Origin: Vampirovibrio chlorellavorus
GTDB lineage: Bacteria > Cyanobacteriota > Vampirovibrionia > Vampirovibrionales > Vampirovibrionaceae
DNA: 64,000 nucleotides
Direction of reading: 5' to 3'
NCBI GenBank assembly: GCA_003149345.1
Contig: QFWI01000008.1
Location: forward strand, 186,001-250,000
Below the pieces are notes generated by a model, which saw only the letters and a program-made list of their open reading frames with translations, did not search any database and had not been told where the DNA came from. Shown here in pieces: positions 17,709 through 26,386 of this stretch. Positions within the stretch are counted from its first letter, which is position 1. Each line of letters begins with the position of its first letter. Position numbers and translations under genes: made by a program.

Positions 17709-18167
17709 TCAGGACTCGGCTTCTTTTGGGTTCTTTTGCTTTTTCCGGGCCATTAAGACCTGCGCCTGCCCCATTAGGGCTTGTGCTTTTGAGGCTACCG
17801 CGCAATCCTGGCCGGAAGGATCTCCCGGGGCCAGGGCGGCGTTACGCACCTGAGAATAACTTTGGTAAGACGTTTCTGGATTGTTAGGGTCCAATGGTGG
17901 AATTTTTATAGGCACATGGCCTCCCACGGCCACACCATTGCTGTCAAAATCGATATGGATGCCACCGCCCAAACTCCCAGCGGCGGATTGATGCGCCTGC
18001 TCGTGGGAGAGAATTTCCGCGTAGCGCTGGGCTTTGAACTGATCGAAGGCAGCCCGCTCCTCCGCTTTGGCTTTTACCGACTCAGCGGCAGGCTGGCTTG
18101 GTGATTGCGCCGGTGGATTGAGCGCAGGCCGTGCCCAAAGCGATTGAGGGGAAATCGAAAGTCCCAT
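17709..18167 (-). CDS. putative SprA-type metalloprotease domain protein
   Basis: This 152-residue protein contains a HExxH zinc motif (HEQAH) in YAEILSHEQAHQSAAGSLGG. That context is typical of the putative metalloprotease catalytic domain family sometimes annotated CJM1_0395/SprA-related. The following IHIDFDSNGVAVGGHVPI and a C-terminal helix (QALMGQAQVLMARKKQ) also fit. There is no signal peptide; the N-terminus is proline- and alanine-rich. ATG 18167 is preceded by GGAAGGGG with a six-base spacer. The substrate is unknown. It is convergent with treY. Confidence 0.65.
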   Translation of the reverse strand: MGLSISPQSLWARPALNPPAQSPSQPAAESVKAKAEERAAFDQFKAQRYAEILSHEQAHQSAAGSLGGGIHIDFDSNGVAVGGHVPIKIPPLDPNNPETSYQSYSQVRNAALAPGDPSGQDCAVASKAQALMGQAQVLMARKKQKNPKEAES

Positions 18168-18322
18168 AACATACCCCTTCCATGCAGAACCAACACTAAC
18201 TTAAAGTTATTTTAAATCATGAAGCGACTATCTCGCTAGCATTTACGCCGTCAAACGTTAAGAATTATAACCAATGCCCCAAACGCCCCCCGTCGAGGGT
18301 AAAGAAGCCGCCTGCCATTTGC

Positions 18323-19828
18323 TCAACGGGCTGATTCTGGCTTAAAGGCCTCAGCCGCCCAATCGGTTAAGACGATCACCTCATCCGGCTCAGCCCCCAA
18401 AAGGCGAATCAGCCGCTTTTGAATCAGTTCGTTGAGCTGCTGGGTCAAAAGCTCGGGCGCTACATAGTCCAGTTGGGTGCGCAACTCCGCCCGGGAAAGA
18501 TAGCCACGTTGGCTGAGCATGCGCAACACCCGAAGCTGATCCGGTTGCAAACTTAATAAAACCTGCGCCACAGAACGCTCATTTTGAGTGGATCCAATGG
18601 ACGCGGCGACCGGTTTGGCAAATAAGGCCTTGGCGGTGGACGGGGAAGAAGAGGCTACAGAAACGGAGGTCACAGCAGCGGACGCTTTGGAAGATGACAC
18701 AGAAGCTGCCGCTGTCCTTGCCTGAAGCGTGGTCTGGTTCTTGCCCACCTGTTCTTTTTGGACGGATGGGGATTGTCCCAGCTCAGAACTTGAGGTGGTG
18801 CTCTGTTGTTGACTCTCCCCGGAGACAGATTTACCCCCCTGTTTCTGGGACTGGCCAAAAGCAGGGGGCATTGGCTGACCGGGGCCAGCTTGTGCCAAAT
18901 TGGAGGCTTTATCGGTTTGCGGCGCGGGCTGATGATCTTTTGTTCCTGGCGGCAATGAGACTGGAGAAAGTTCAGAATCTTTAGAAGACTTAGAAGGCTT
19001 CAACCGGTCTCCCGAGGATGCCGCCTCCTCAGGCGAACCGGAATGTTCTCCAGAACGATCTACAGGCGAGGCCGATGCGCTTTCTTCCGTTAAATACTGA
19101 GGGTAATGGCTTTGAATCGCCTCGTGGATATAGGCCAGCCGCTCGCTACCACCGGGATGGCTGGAAAAGAAATTGGCCACGGGCCCAGAATCCGCCGCCC
19201 CTTTCAAAAGCAGGGACTCCATAGCCAATGGGTTATATCCGGCTTTGGTCATATACTCCAGGCCCACCAAATCCGCCTCTTTCTCATAGGGCCGGGAAAT
19301 GGGATCGGTCAAGGCAATGCCGTTCCGATGCATTTTTTTGATCCCCGCAGCGCCCACAATGAACACCGGAGCGGCCAGACCCGCCGTGGCCACTGAGGCT
19401 GCCGTTCCGCCCACCGTATAGGCCGTCCATAATGCCGTTTTGGCAGCCCATCGCTTCGGCACGATTTTGCCCGTATGCCGCTTGGTAATGTGGGCAATCT
19501 CGTGGGACAACACCGCGGCCAGTTCATCATCACTCTCCATGACATCCAGCATGTCCTTGAAGATAACCACCGTGTTGGGGCCACCAAACCGGCTGGCATA
19601 GGCATTGCGAATATCCCGCTGGCTGGTCAGGAATTGAATGCGATCGGGAATGCCGTTAGCGGTTAAAATGCGCTGGGCCACAAGAAATACCTTCTTTTCA
19701 AAGGAAGGGCGATTCCACAGGGGATCTTCCTCCCCTTCGGCCAAAGCCACGGGACAAGCCCACGCACACAGCCAACCCCACAGATAGAGCAATGCTATTA
19801 ATACCGAACGAGAGCGATTCAAGGACAC
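18323..19828 (-). CDS. M48-family metalloprotease with C-terminal winged-helix domain
   Basis: This 501-residue exported protein has a signal peptide (MSLNRSRS basic start, hydrophobic to about residue 30). An M48 peptidase domain (about 40-235) has HEIAH in LSHEIAHITKRH and the third zinc ligand in YEKEADLVGLEY, resembling BepA/YfgC-type periplasmic proteases. A Ser/Gln/Pro-rich linker (about 240-410) leads to a C-terminal domain of about 75 residues (LRVLRMLSQRGYLSRAELRT onward) that reads like a winged helix. GTG 19828 follows a GAGTGG-like site; TTG 19846 is the alternative. A winged helix on an exported protease is unusual. Confidence 0.72.
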   Translation of the reverse strand: MSLNRSRSVLIALLYLWGWLCAWACPVALAEGEEDPLWNRPSFEKKVFLVAQRILTANGIPDRIQFLTSQRDIRNAYASRFGGPNTVVIFKDMLDVMESDDELAAVLSHEIAHITKRHTGKIVPKRWAAKTALWTAYTVGGTAASVATAGLAAPVFIVGAAGIKKMHRNGIALTDPISRPYEKEADLVGLEYMTKAGYNPLAMESLLLKGAADSGPVANFFSSHPGGSERLAYIHEAIQSHYPQYLTEESASASPVDRSGEHSGSPEEAASSGDRLKPSKSSKDSELSPVSLPPGTKDHQPAPQTDKASNLAQAGPGQPMPPAFGQSQKQGGKSVSGESQQQSTTSSSELGQSPSVQKEQVGKNQTTLQARTAAASVSSSKASAAVTSVSVASSSPSTAKALFAKPVAASIGSTQNERSVAQVLLSLQPDQLRVLRMLSQRGYLSRAELRTQLDYVAPELLTQQLNELIQKRLIRLLGAEPDEVIVLTDWAAEAFKPESAR

Positions 19829-19985
19829 AGATTTCCACTCAATCAAATTTCTGGCTGATCCAATTTATCTTATATAAAGACATAAAGATGCTTAATTGCA
19901 TTAGTTGACTATAAGCAAACTACCCCCTTCAGTAAACCGTTCTATGTTCGGTTTTCCATGTTTTTTTCATAGCGGGTAATGTCAC

Positions 19986-20128
19986 AGAGACTATCCGAAA
20001 AGTTATCAGGTCGGCGTGGCTAGAAGGCCGGAGCAGCGCAAGCAAGGCGCTTATACTGATAAGTAACGAAGCTGAGCAGCGGACGAACGCAATAGACGCC
20101 CGGAATGGAGGCTTTTCGGATAGTCTCT
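19986..20128. repeat. 143-bp fold-back (MITE-like) element
   Basis: Perfect 17-bp inverted termini, AGAGACTATCCGAAAAG and its complement, bracket about 109 bases. The interior contains a smaller CTTAT/ATAAG palindrome and repeated GAGCAGCG words. There is no transposase frame. The right end touches the stop codon region of cysE, so it may also act in 3' end formation of that transcript. No second copy was seen in the window. Confidence 0.6.
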
Positions 20129-20745
20129 CAGGGCTCCAGCCCCTCGGACGGGAGTCCCTCCAGGGCAAAAGGCATTTCCTGCTCAGCCGTGGCCAGGCGC
20201 TTGCCGTTCAGGGCGATCACCCGACCCGGGATGCCCACCACGGTGGCGTCTGGTGGCACATCCTTTACCACCACGGAACCAGAACCGACCTGAGCCCCCG
20301 TACCGACGGTGATATTGCCCAACACCTTGGCCCCAGCCCCGACAATGACTCCATTTTCCAAAGTGGGATGGCGCTTGCCCCGTTTTTTACCGGTGCCTCC
20401 CAAGGTCACTTGCTGATACAAGGTCACATCATCCCCGATCACGGTGGTTTCTCCAATCACCACCCCCAGCCCGTGATCAATGAAAAAACGCCTGCCGATG
20501 CGGGCAGCCGGATGTATCTCAATGCCGGTTAAAAAACGGGCCACATGAGACCCGAAACGCGCCAGGGTGGTGAGGCCCCAGTTCCATAAGCAGTGATTCA
20601 AGCGATGCAACCAGATGGCATGCAAGCCCGGATAACAGAGCAACACTTCCAAACGGGTACGAGCCGCCGGATCTCGCTGTAAAACCGTCTCAATGTCTTC
20701 AAGAATAAACATAGGGCCTTTCATCATCAGGTCGGATAGAACCAT
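20128..20745 (-). CDS. cysE: serine O-acetyltransferase
   Basis: CysE makes O-acetylserine from serine and acetyl-CoA for cysteine synthesis; the partner CysK is encoded at 50.8 kb. The product has the short-form N-terminus ([14 protein letters not shown]) and the catalytic stretch [19 protein letters not shown]. It continues with [24 protein letters not shown] and left-handed beta-helix hexapeptides. A C-terminal extension of about 25 residues follows the usual end. ATG 20745 (AGGGG four bases upstream) gives 205 residues; ATG 20712 is an equally plausible start and 20898 would add a non-conserved extension. The stop codon lies in the right arm of the fold-back element. Confidence 0.9.
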   Translation of the reverse strand: MVLSDLMMKGPMFILEDIETVLQRDPAARTRLEVLLCYPGLHAIWLHRLNHCLWNWGLTTLARFGSHVARFLTGIEIHPAARIGRRFFIDHGLGVVIGETTVIGDDVTLYQQVTLGGTGKKRGKRHPTLENGVIVGAGAKVLGNITVGTGAQVGSGSVVVKDVPPDATVVGIPGRVIALNGKRLATAEQEMPFALEGLPSEGLEP

Positions 20746-20944
20746 AAAACCCCTGAAGTTCGCCTGCGTGCGCAAGACTCTATTATGCCAAGATTTGGCG
20801 ATTGACAAAAGGGGATGCTTTTTGTCTACTAATACGAAGTCAATTGGGCCTCGGTGTTTTGACCGAGTCAACCTTTTTTTTCCAACCCGTTTTGCCAAAA
20901 AAATTACCAGGATTCACAGCATGTTTTCCATCCAGGTAAACGAC

Positions 20945-21092
20945 TATAATCACATCCGACGCCATCGTCAGCCGTTGAGCCGACGAATAGAGAGTGGCGA
21001 GATTTAAAACTGAGTTGGAAAAACACAATTACCAAGCATCAGAATGAATCCCCGTCACCCACCCAACCAGGCTCGTAACGGGGATTTCTTTT
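20945..21092 (+). ncRNA. possible short non-coding transcript
   Basis: A TATAAT box (20945-20950), without a clear -35, is followed by about 100 bases without a credible gene and then a good terminator. This could be a small RNA or a leader transcript of unknown role in the 450-base gap between cysE and the repeat-protein gene. Weak evidence. Confidence 0.25.
21047..21092 (+). terminator. intrinsic terminator
   Basis: AATCCCCGT and ACGGGGATT form a perfect 9-bp stem with a 22-base loop, followed by TCTTTT. Its orientation is plus, and no protein gene lies directly upstream on that strand. Confidence 0.6.
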
Positions 21093-21195
21093 ATCCACCC
21101 GATTTCTCCACCCGAAAAAAATTGTAAACCAGCGCACAAAGTGAGCGCGTTTTGACTTTATAACCCAACAAGCCACCAAGGACATCCGTCATCCA

Positions 21196-21570
21196 ATGAC
21201 ACCCACCCTGTTCCCACAACCGACCCTGCTGGAGACCCAGGCCTTGCCTCTGGGTAGCTATCGGCACGATGTGGCTTACACGGGCGCTTTAAAGTCATGC
21301 CAAGTTCTGCCTTTGGGCAGCTACCGGCACGACGTGGCATACACCGCCGCCTTGAAGTCAAGCCAAAAGCACGCCCTGGGGAACTACCGGCACGATGTGG
21401 CCTATACTGCCGCCTTGAAATCCGGTTCTTTCTCCGGCGCCATCTCCCCACAAGGGGGTATCAGCTTTGGGGCTTCCACAATTGATCGCTTAAACACTGG
21501 TGCTGAGCATTGCTTGGCACCAGTTGTTTTTGAAATAGAGCAGCAAGCGCAAGAAGAGGAGGCCGCATGA
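21196..21570 (+). CDS. protein with three 21-residue repeats, unknown function
   Basis: This 124-residue protein contains three near-identical repeats with a period of exactly 21 residues (63 bases). The core is LGSYRHDVAYTAALKS, starting at about residues 17, 38 and 59. The tail is acidic (IEQQAQEEEAA). There is no signal peptide or membrane helix. AAGGA lies eight bases before ATG 21196. Its stop overlaps the start of the 605-residue gene by four bases (ATGA), so the two are probably coupled and functionally related. I do not recognise the family; short conserved repeats like this can be docking or secretion motifs, but no function is assigned. Confidence 0.62.
   Translation: MTPTLFPQPTLLETQALPLGSYRHDVAYTGALKSCQVLPLGSYRHDVAYTAALKSSQKHALGNYRHDVAYTAALKSGSFSGAISPQGGISFGASTIDRLNTGAEHCLAPVVFEIEQQAQEEEAA
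21244..21432 (+). repeat. three tandem 63-bp coding repeats
   Basis: The DNA underlying the 21-residue protein repeats is itself well conserved (TATCGGCACGATGTGGC and close variants), with many differences at third positions. This suggests duplication followed by selection on the protein sequence. Confidence 0.7.
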
Positions 21571-23384
21571 GCATCCTCTTCAACAACGGTTTCAACCGTT
21601 TCCTGACCCAAATGGACGACGGCAAATCCATGGTCTCCCTGGCCTTGCGGGACAGCGTGGAAAGCAGTGGCCGGACTTACATGGAATACAAGCGGGATCC
21701 GCACGGGGGACGGGAACGCCTGATTGAAGAAGTGGCCACCACGATCATCTGGGGCTTTGGCATCAACCGGATGAAAAAAGTGTATGACTATCTGGCCAAG
21801 GACGTGACCAAGGCCATTGACTTGCCCGATTTGGATACCAGCTTGTTGAAACAAGCCAAAGCGCCTGAAAGCAATCAGTCCAAAATTAAAGCCTTTTTCA
21901 ATCCCCCATCGGCCCAAAGTCTGGTGGATGCCCAGGGCAAAATGAAAGAGAATATTCGGGAATTCACCGAGGCCGTCCATAAACACGCTGGTTCGGATGT
22001 TTACGGCAAACTGACACCCATTATTGAAAACCAAAGCAAAAAAGTGCTGTACAACCGCTCCAACATGCTGAAGTTTGGCTTTGCCACCATTATGCCAGTC
22101 CTGGGGATCGCCGTAGGTATTCCCACTTTTAACCAATGGCTCACCCGGAAAAAGCTGGAGAAAGAGGCCCAGGGTCAAAACAAACTGGGCGCCAGTCCAT
22201 TTAAACCGTTCTCAGCCCAGGCTCCCCGGGCATACGGCCAGCCCGGCGTCGGTACTGGCCTGTCCACCGGATTATCTGCCGCCCCGGTCAATTCCCCCCT
22301 GAACAATCCGGCCCCGCTTCCCGGTAATCCCTTCGGCGCCGCCTCGCTTGTCGCATCGCCTTTTGCTCCGGGGCCAGCTACCGCTTCCGCATTGTCTTTT
22401 GCCAGAAGCGCAGCACCCAGAAACGCCGCCGGGCCCGTCCACTTCGGGGGGATGATGGATACCCCGGGTCATATTGCCGCCTCCCTCTTGCAAAACGAGC
22501 GGGCCAACACCCTGCTGGTGGATAACATCATTAGCGGTGGACGGATCGCCAAAGCCAGAAACTGGCAGGAGCGACTGGAAATCGCCTTCCGGGAATTAAG
22601 CATTATTGGCTGCCTGTACTGGGGGCAGCAGGCCTTGCAGAGTTTATTTATCAACAAGCTGGGCAAAAGCAGCCACAGCCAACTGAGTTTTGACGCCACC
22701 AAGCATCTGCGGGACAAGTTTTTGCTGCCCAATGGCAAAGAATCCGCCCAGAACTTTGTAACCCAATACGGGCAACACCTGAATGACCTGGCGAAGGCCA
22801 TGGAACTGAAGGACAGGCAAGAATTATTGAAAACCTTGCAAAAGGCCAACAATCCACAGGAAGCGTACAAGCTGGACCAAAGCTTTACCAAAGCCGTTCT
22901 GAAACACTTTGAGAAAGCCCAGAAAGATCGTACTCCCAATTTATTTTTGGATTTAGCCAAGGAGTGCCACTGGATTCCCACCTTTGACGGCCAGGTTTCC
23001 AGCAGCCCCAGCGGGGAAAACGCCCTGAAAAAATGGTTCCAGGACGCTGGCCAGAGTGTGAAAACCGTGTTCAGCAAAACGCCGGAGCAATATACCCCCA
23101 AGGCCGGAAAATTTCTGGACTTGACCAAGAAAATCAACTCGGAAGCCATGTTCGGCTTTATTGAGAGCATGGAGAAGGCCTTTGTGTCCGAAGGACTGGA
23201 AAAAGCGCCCCACAAACTGGAAAAAGTCCTGCAAAAATCGATCCGGGGTCGGGCCGGTGCCTGGTTGGCCTCCAATGCCGTTTGCACCCTGCTCTTGTCT
23301 TACATCATTCCCAAAACCCAGCACTACATGACCTACCGGATGACTGGCAAAAACTACTTCCCCGGCGTCGAAAAAAACGCCTGA
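21567..23384 (+). CDS. large hypothetical protein, probably membrane-associated
   Basis: The 605-residue product opens with a charged region (SLALRDSVESSGRTYMEYKR followed by GGRERLIEEVATTIIWGFG). A likely membrane helix follows at about 168-190 (FGFATIMPVLGIAVG). A Pro/Ala/Gly linker (about 205-300) leads to a long helical region and a second hydrophobic segment near the C-terminus (NAVCTLLLSYIIP). I do not recognise a named family. It is coupled to the 21-residue-repeat gene by an ATGA overlap. A terminal-inverted-repeat element lies 28 bases after the stop. Confidence 0.62.
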   Translation: MSILFNNGFNRFLTQMDDGKSMVSLALRDSVESSGRTYMEYKRDPHGGRERLIEEVATTIIWGFGINRMKKVYDYLAKDVTKAIDLPDLDTSLLKQAKAPESNQSKIKAFFNPPSAQSLVDAQGKMKENIREFTEAVHKHAGSDVYGKLTPIIENQSKKVLYNRSNMLKFGFATIMPVLGIAVGIPTFNQWLTRKKLEKEAQGQNKLGASPFKPFSAQAPRAYGQPGVGTGLSTGLSAAPVNSPLNNPAPLPGNPFGAASLVASPFAPGPATASALSFARSAAPRNAAGPVHFGGMMDTPGHIAASLLQNERANTLLVDNIISGGRIAKARNWQERLEIAFRELSIIGCLYWGQQALQSLFINKLGKSSHSQLSFDATKHLRDKFLLPNGKESAQNFVTQYGQHLNDLAKAMELKDRQELLKTLQKANNPQEAYKLDQSFTKAVLKHFEKAQKDRTPNLFLDLAKECHWIPTFDGQVSSSPSGENALKKWFQDAGQSVKTVFSKTPEQYTPKAGKFLDLTKKINSEAMFGFIESMEKAFVSEGLEKAPHKLEKVLQKSIRGRAGAWLASNAVCTLLLSYIIPKTQHYMTYRMTGKNYFPGVEKNA

Positions 23385-23412
23385 TCCCGCTGCCATCCGC
23401 ACTGTGAAAAAA

Positions 23413-23561
23413 TTCGGTGAGGCTGCCCTCCCAACCCGTTTGTAACTGTTTGAGTACAGCGAGTTCAAAAAGAATGCTGGGCACACTGGCCGTCAGCGCT
23501 CTGTATTTTGTTTGAGCTGCACGGAGTTTTACAAACGGGTTGGGAGGGCAGCCTCACCGAA
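23413..23561. mobile_element. MITE-like element, copy 1
   Basis: This 149-bp non-coding element has 33-bp perfect terminal inverted repeats beginning TTCGGTGAGGCTGCCCTCCC. Just inside the left arm is AACTGTTTGAGTACAGCGAG, which recurs in the copy at 60270-60416 in the opposite orientation. There is no coding capacity, so a transposase elsewhere would be needed for movement. Confidence 0.75.
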
Positions 23562-23631
23562 ACAAATATCGAAGCCTGAAGCGAGGGGTTCCCAAACAGC
23601 GTGAAGGCACCGTTGAGCCAGGATTCTCTCT

Positions 23632-23961
23632 TTAGTAGTAAGGCGGCCAATAATTTTGAGGACCCCAATAACTTCCACCAGCGCCCATCGTGGGAGAAGC
23701 ACCGGCAGGGGGTGCCGCATCCAGTCCCCACCCTCCCTCGGGCTTGGTCCACTGATACCCGGCATAGGCAATACCGCCGATTCCGGCCAAACCAATGGAA
23801 AGGGCCGCCCCGGTCACCGCCGGGGAACTGGTTAAGGCCTGCTTGGTTTTAGCGCTGGCATTTTTAAAGGCTTCACTCGTGACTGTCCATCCGCCACTGG
23901 CCTTCTTTTTAAATCCTTTTCCAACTTTACTGAATAAGCCGGATATAGTTAGCGATGGCAT
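23632..23961 (-). CDS. small hypothetical membrane protein
   Basis: This 109-residue protein has a basic N-terminus (KVGKGFKKKASGGW) and one glycine/alanine-rich hydrophobic helix (AALSIGLAGIGGIAYAGY). The tail is rich in Pro, Gly, Tyr and Trp (WGPQNYWPPYY). It shares this design (helix plus aromatic/glycine tail) with the 220-residue gene at 24148-24810 and is probably related in function. GGGG lies about nine bases upstream of the ATG. No family recognised. Confidence 0.5.
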   Translation of the reverse strand: MPSLTISGLFSKVGKGFKKKASGGWTVTSEAFKNASAKTKQALTSSPAVTGAALSIGLAGIGGIAYAGYQWTKPEGGWGLDAAPPAGASPTMGAGGSYWGPQNYWPPYY

Positions 23962-24147
23962 TCTTTGAATCCCCGTTACGTCTGATCTGATTCATGGTCT
24001 CTGGCAGAAGCGTCTCGTGCTGGTTGAGGCGGCAGCCGGTTCCGGCTGACAGTATTTCCGCAACCCAGAGGTCTTCACAAGCCCAAAAGCCGCTCAGTAT
24101 ATAAACAGAGAGACTTTTGGGCATGCGTTATTACAATGGCTATCCCG

Positions 24148-24810
24148 TTAGAAGTAATTCGGGATGGAGCCGGGAACCCCGTAGCCGCCGTAAGCGGCGT
24201 AGGGATCATAGCTGCTGGCCGCCGGAGCGGGCGCAGGCGCAGGAGCAGGAGCCGCTTCAGCGGAGCCGCCCCCCCCGGAGAACATACTGGTCAGGGCATT
24301 AAGACCCAATGTTCCTACCAGCGTGCCGCCTATGCCTTGCACCAACCCATTGGAGAAAAATCCGCCCTTTTTGGGTTCTGCCACCTCCGGCGTAGTATTT
24401 GCCAGTGCTGACGCCTTGGTGCCGACAGTAATATCATCCTTGGCTTTCCCCAGCTTGGACAAATCTTGTTTGGTATCCATCTTATCCAATAAGGCCCTAT
24501 CTTCAGCAGAAATTTGAGGCTTGGCGGTAGCTGCAGGTTTAGCAGTAAGCTTAACAGCAGATGCAGTTGATACAACAGGAGCATCATTTAAACCCAATTT
24601 AGCCTGAGGAGTGATGCCCGTTTGAAGTACAGAGGTTTGAGGTTTTCCGCTGAAAAGACCACGTAATTTAGAGAAGATACTGCTTTTAGGTGCCGCATGG
24701 CCCACCCCTTTTGAATCCATGAATATAGTACCCGCTGGTTTAGCAGCAGCGCTAGATCCAGCTTTACCGAAAAATCGTCCCCCGAGCTTTGTGATTGAAG
24801 CAAATACCAT
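24148..24810 (-). CDS. hypothetical Ala/Gly/Pro-rich membrane protein
   Basis: The first 130 of the 220 residues are polar and basic (FSKLRGLFSGKPQTS). A hydrophobic helix (NGLVQGIGGTLVGTLGLNAL) follows, then an Ala-Pro repeat linker, and the protein ends in SYDPYAAYGGYG. ATG 24810 has GGGGG six bases upstream; the in-frame start at 24837 lacks such a site. The neighbours at 23632 and 24866 have similar leaders and composition. Function unknown; a structural or envelope role is only a guess. Confidence 0.52.
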   Translation of the reverse strand: MVFASITKLGGRFFGKAGSSAAAKPAGTIFMDSKGVGHAAPKSSIFSKLRGLFSGKPQTSVLQTGITPQAKLGLNDAPVVSTASAVKLTAKPAATAKPQISAEDRALLDKMDTKQDLSKLGKAKDDITVGTKASALANTTPEVAEPKKGGFFSNGLVQGIGGTLVGTLGLNALTSMFSGGGGSAEAAPAPAPAPAPAASSYDPYAAYGGYGVPGSIPNYF

Positions 24811-24865
24811 AATATACCCCCATTTTGAAATACTCAATTCATTAAAATCGCCTTAGCGTATTGGT

Positions 24866-25081
24866 TTAAGCTTTTTTGGAAAACCCATCAAATAAACCCA
24901 TCACCAAACTGGGGCCAGCCGCCCACAACACGGCCTGCCCAAACTCTGAACCCATGAATTTTTTGGCTTTAGTCAAAAAACCACCTTCTTTAGCAGCAGC
25001 CGCGGCTTTACTGGCAGGCCCCGCTACTTTGCTAGCCGATTTTGCGGCACCACCGAACAAGCGACCCAAACTTCCCAACAT
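24866..25081 (-). CDS. small hypothetical protein with hydrophobic C-terminal half
   Basis: This 71-residue protein has a basic, alanine-rich amphipathic N-terminal half (GGAAKSASKVAGPASKAA). A hydrophobic segment (FGQAVLWAAGPSLVMGLFDG) precedes a KK-containing tail. GGGGG lies eight bases before the ATG, like the neighbouring gene. The 56-base gap to the downstream gene suggests co-transcription. No family recognised. Confidence 0.5.
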   Translation of the reverse strand: MLGSLGRLFGGAAKSASKVAGPASKAAAAAKEGGFLTKAKKFMGSEFGQAVLWAAGPSLVMGLFDGFSKKA

Positions 25082-25312
25082 GCTGATTACCCCCTGTTTC
25101 GTTCAATTCACCGAGACCTTCATCTCATCTTGTACATTCTCAACTGTCAACCGTTAACGTCCCGACCCGAAGATTGATCACGTTCCGCCCGATACCATCC
25201 CCATTTGACAATCCCTACTGTTCTGATTGCTTAAAAACAATCAAAAAGTATTTTATTTGAGAATATGAACAACTATTTACAAATCAGGCTAAAAAATAAG
25301 CCGTAGGCCCGC

Positions 25313-26386
25313 CTAGAAAACTTCAATCTCCGAGTGATCGGCCAGCATGTATTTATGACTTTGCTGCGGCTGAGCGGACTTGGTAATGCGGCACCCCTTG
25401 CCCAGCAGGCTTTGTTCTATCTTCCCGGGAACGCCTTCAATCACGCATTCCTCCAGCAACACGCTATTTTCCAGGTGGCAATCGGTTAATCGGCAACCGG
25501 CCCCCACGCTGGTATAAGGGCCAATGGTCACATTCTCCAACACGCAGCCTGCCCCAATGATGGCAGGGCCGGTCACTTGCACATTGTTCAGCACCGCTCC
25601 CGATTCCACCTGAACCGCCCCGAACAACCGACAATCAGCATCGGCAGTGCCTTCCACCAGGGCTTGGGCGTATTCTCCCAAAACCACAGTATTGGCGGCC
25701 AGCAAATCATCCTTCTTACCGGTATCCAGCCACCAACCCGCATGCACCCGAGAATGCACCGTACGCTGATCGTCAATGAGTTGCTGGATGGCGTCGGTAA
25801 TTTCCAATTCCCCCCGCCAACTGGGCTGAATCTTGGCAATGGCCTCAAAAATGGAAGCCGTAAACAGGTACACCCCCACCAGCGCCAGATCCGATTGCGG
25901 GACTTTGGGCTTTTCCACCAGCCGCAAAACCTGTCCCTGAGCGTCCAGTTCGGCCACCCCAAAGGCAGAGGGGTTGGGCACCTGCTTCAACAAAATGGAG
26001 GCATCATAGCCAGCGGCCTTGAACTCGGCGATATGACTGCCCAAATCGGCGTTAATCAGGTTATCACCCAGGTACATAATAAAATCATCATGTCCCAGAT
26101 AAGGCTGTGCGATTTTGACGGCATGGGCCAACCCCGCCGGTTCATCCTGCACGATGTAGGTAATGCGGGCATCCGGCTTCAGCCAGCCTTGCAGGGAGGC
26201 TTGAATGTCCGGCCCCGTTTCCGGGCTGATAATCACCCCAAAATCCCGAATGCCCGCCTGGTACAAGCCATCCATGGCGTAGTGCAAAATGGGCTTGTTG
26301 GCCACCGGCACCAACTGTTTGGCCATGGCGTAGGTAAGAGGACGCAGCCGGGTGCCCTTGCCTCCAGCCAAAATCAGGGCCTTCAT
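25313..26386 (-). CDS. glucose-1-phosphate thymidylyltransferase, long form with beta-helix domain
   Basis: This 357-residue nucleotidyltransferase activates a sugar-1-phosphate. The N-terminal domain begins MKALILAGGKGTRLRPLT (nucleotide-binding signature) and has KQLVPVANKPI and YLGDNL. The C-terminal part (about 240-357) is a left-handed beta-helix of hexapeptide repeats, as in the long RmlA/StrD-like group. dTDP-glucose synthesis is the likely reaction, but UTP use cannot be excluded. Its ATG overlaps the stop of the upstream glycosyltransferase by four bases; an alternative start at 26416 has AAGGA upstream. rmlB, C and D are not in the window. Confidence 0.85.
   Translation of the reverse strand: MKALILAGGKGTRLRPLTYAMAKQLVPVANKPILHYAMDGLYQAGIRDFGVIISPETGPDIQASLQGWLKPDARITYIVQDEPAGLAHAVKIAQPYLGHDDFIMYLGDNLINADLGSHIAEFKAAGYDASILLKQVPNPSAFGVAELDAQGQVLRLVEKPKVPQSDLALVGVYLFTASIFEAIAKIQPSWRGELEITDAIQQLIDDQRTVHSRVHAGWWLDTGKKDDLLAANTVVLGEYAQALVEGTADADCRLFGAVQVESGAVLNNVQVTGPAIIGAGCVLENVTIGPYTSVGAGCRLTDCHLENSVLLEECVIEGVPGKIEQSLLGKGCRITKSAQPQQSHKYMLADHSEIEVF

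Noticed and set aside
21244..21432. CRISPR-like reading of the 63-bp repeats
   Set aside because: The repeats are contiguous, in frame, and vary mainly at third positions, so they are coding repeats.
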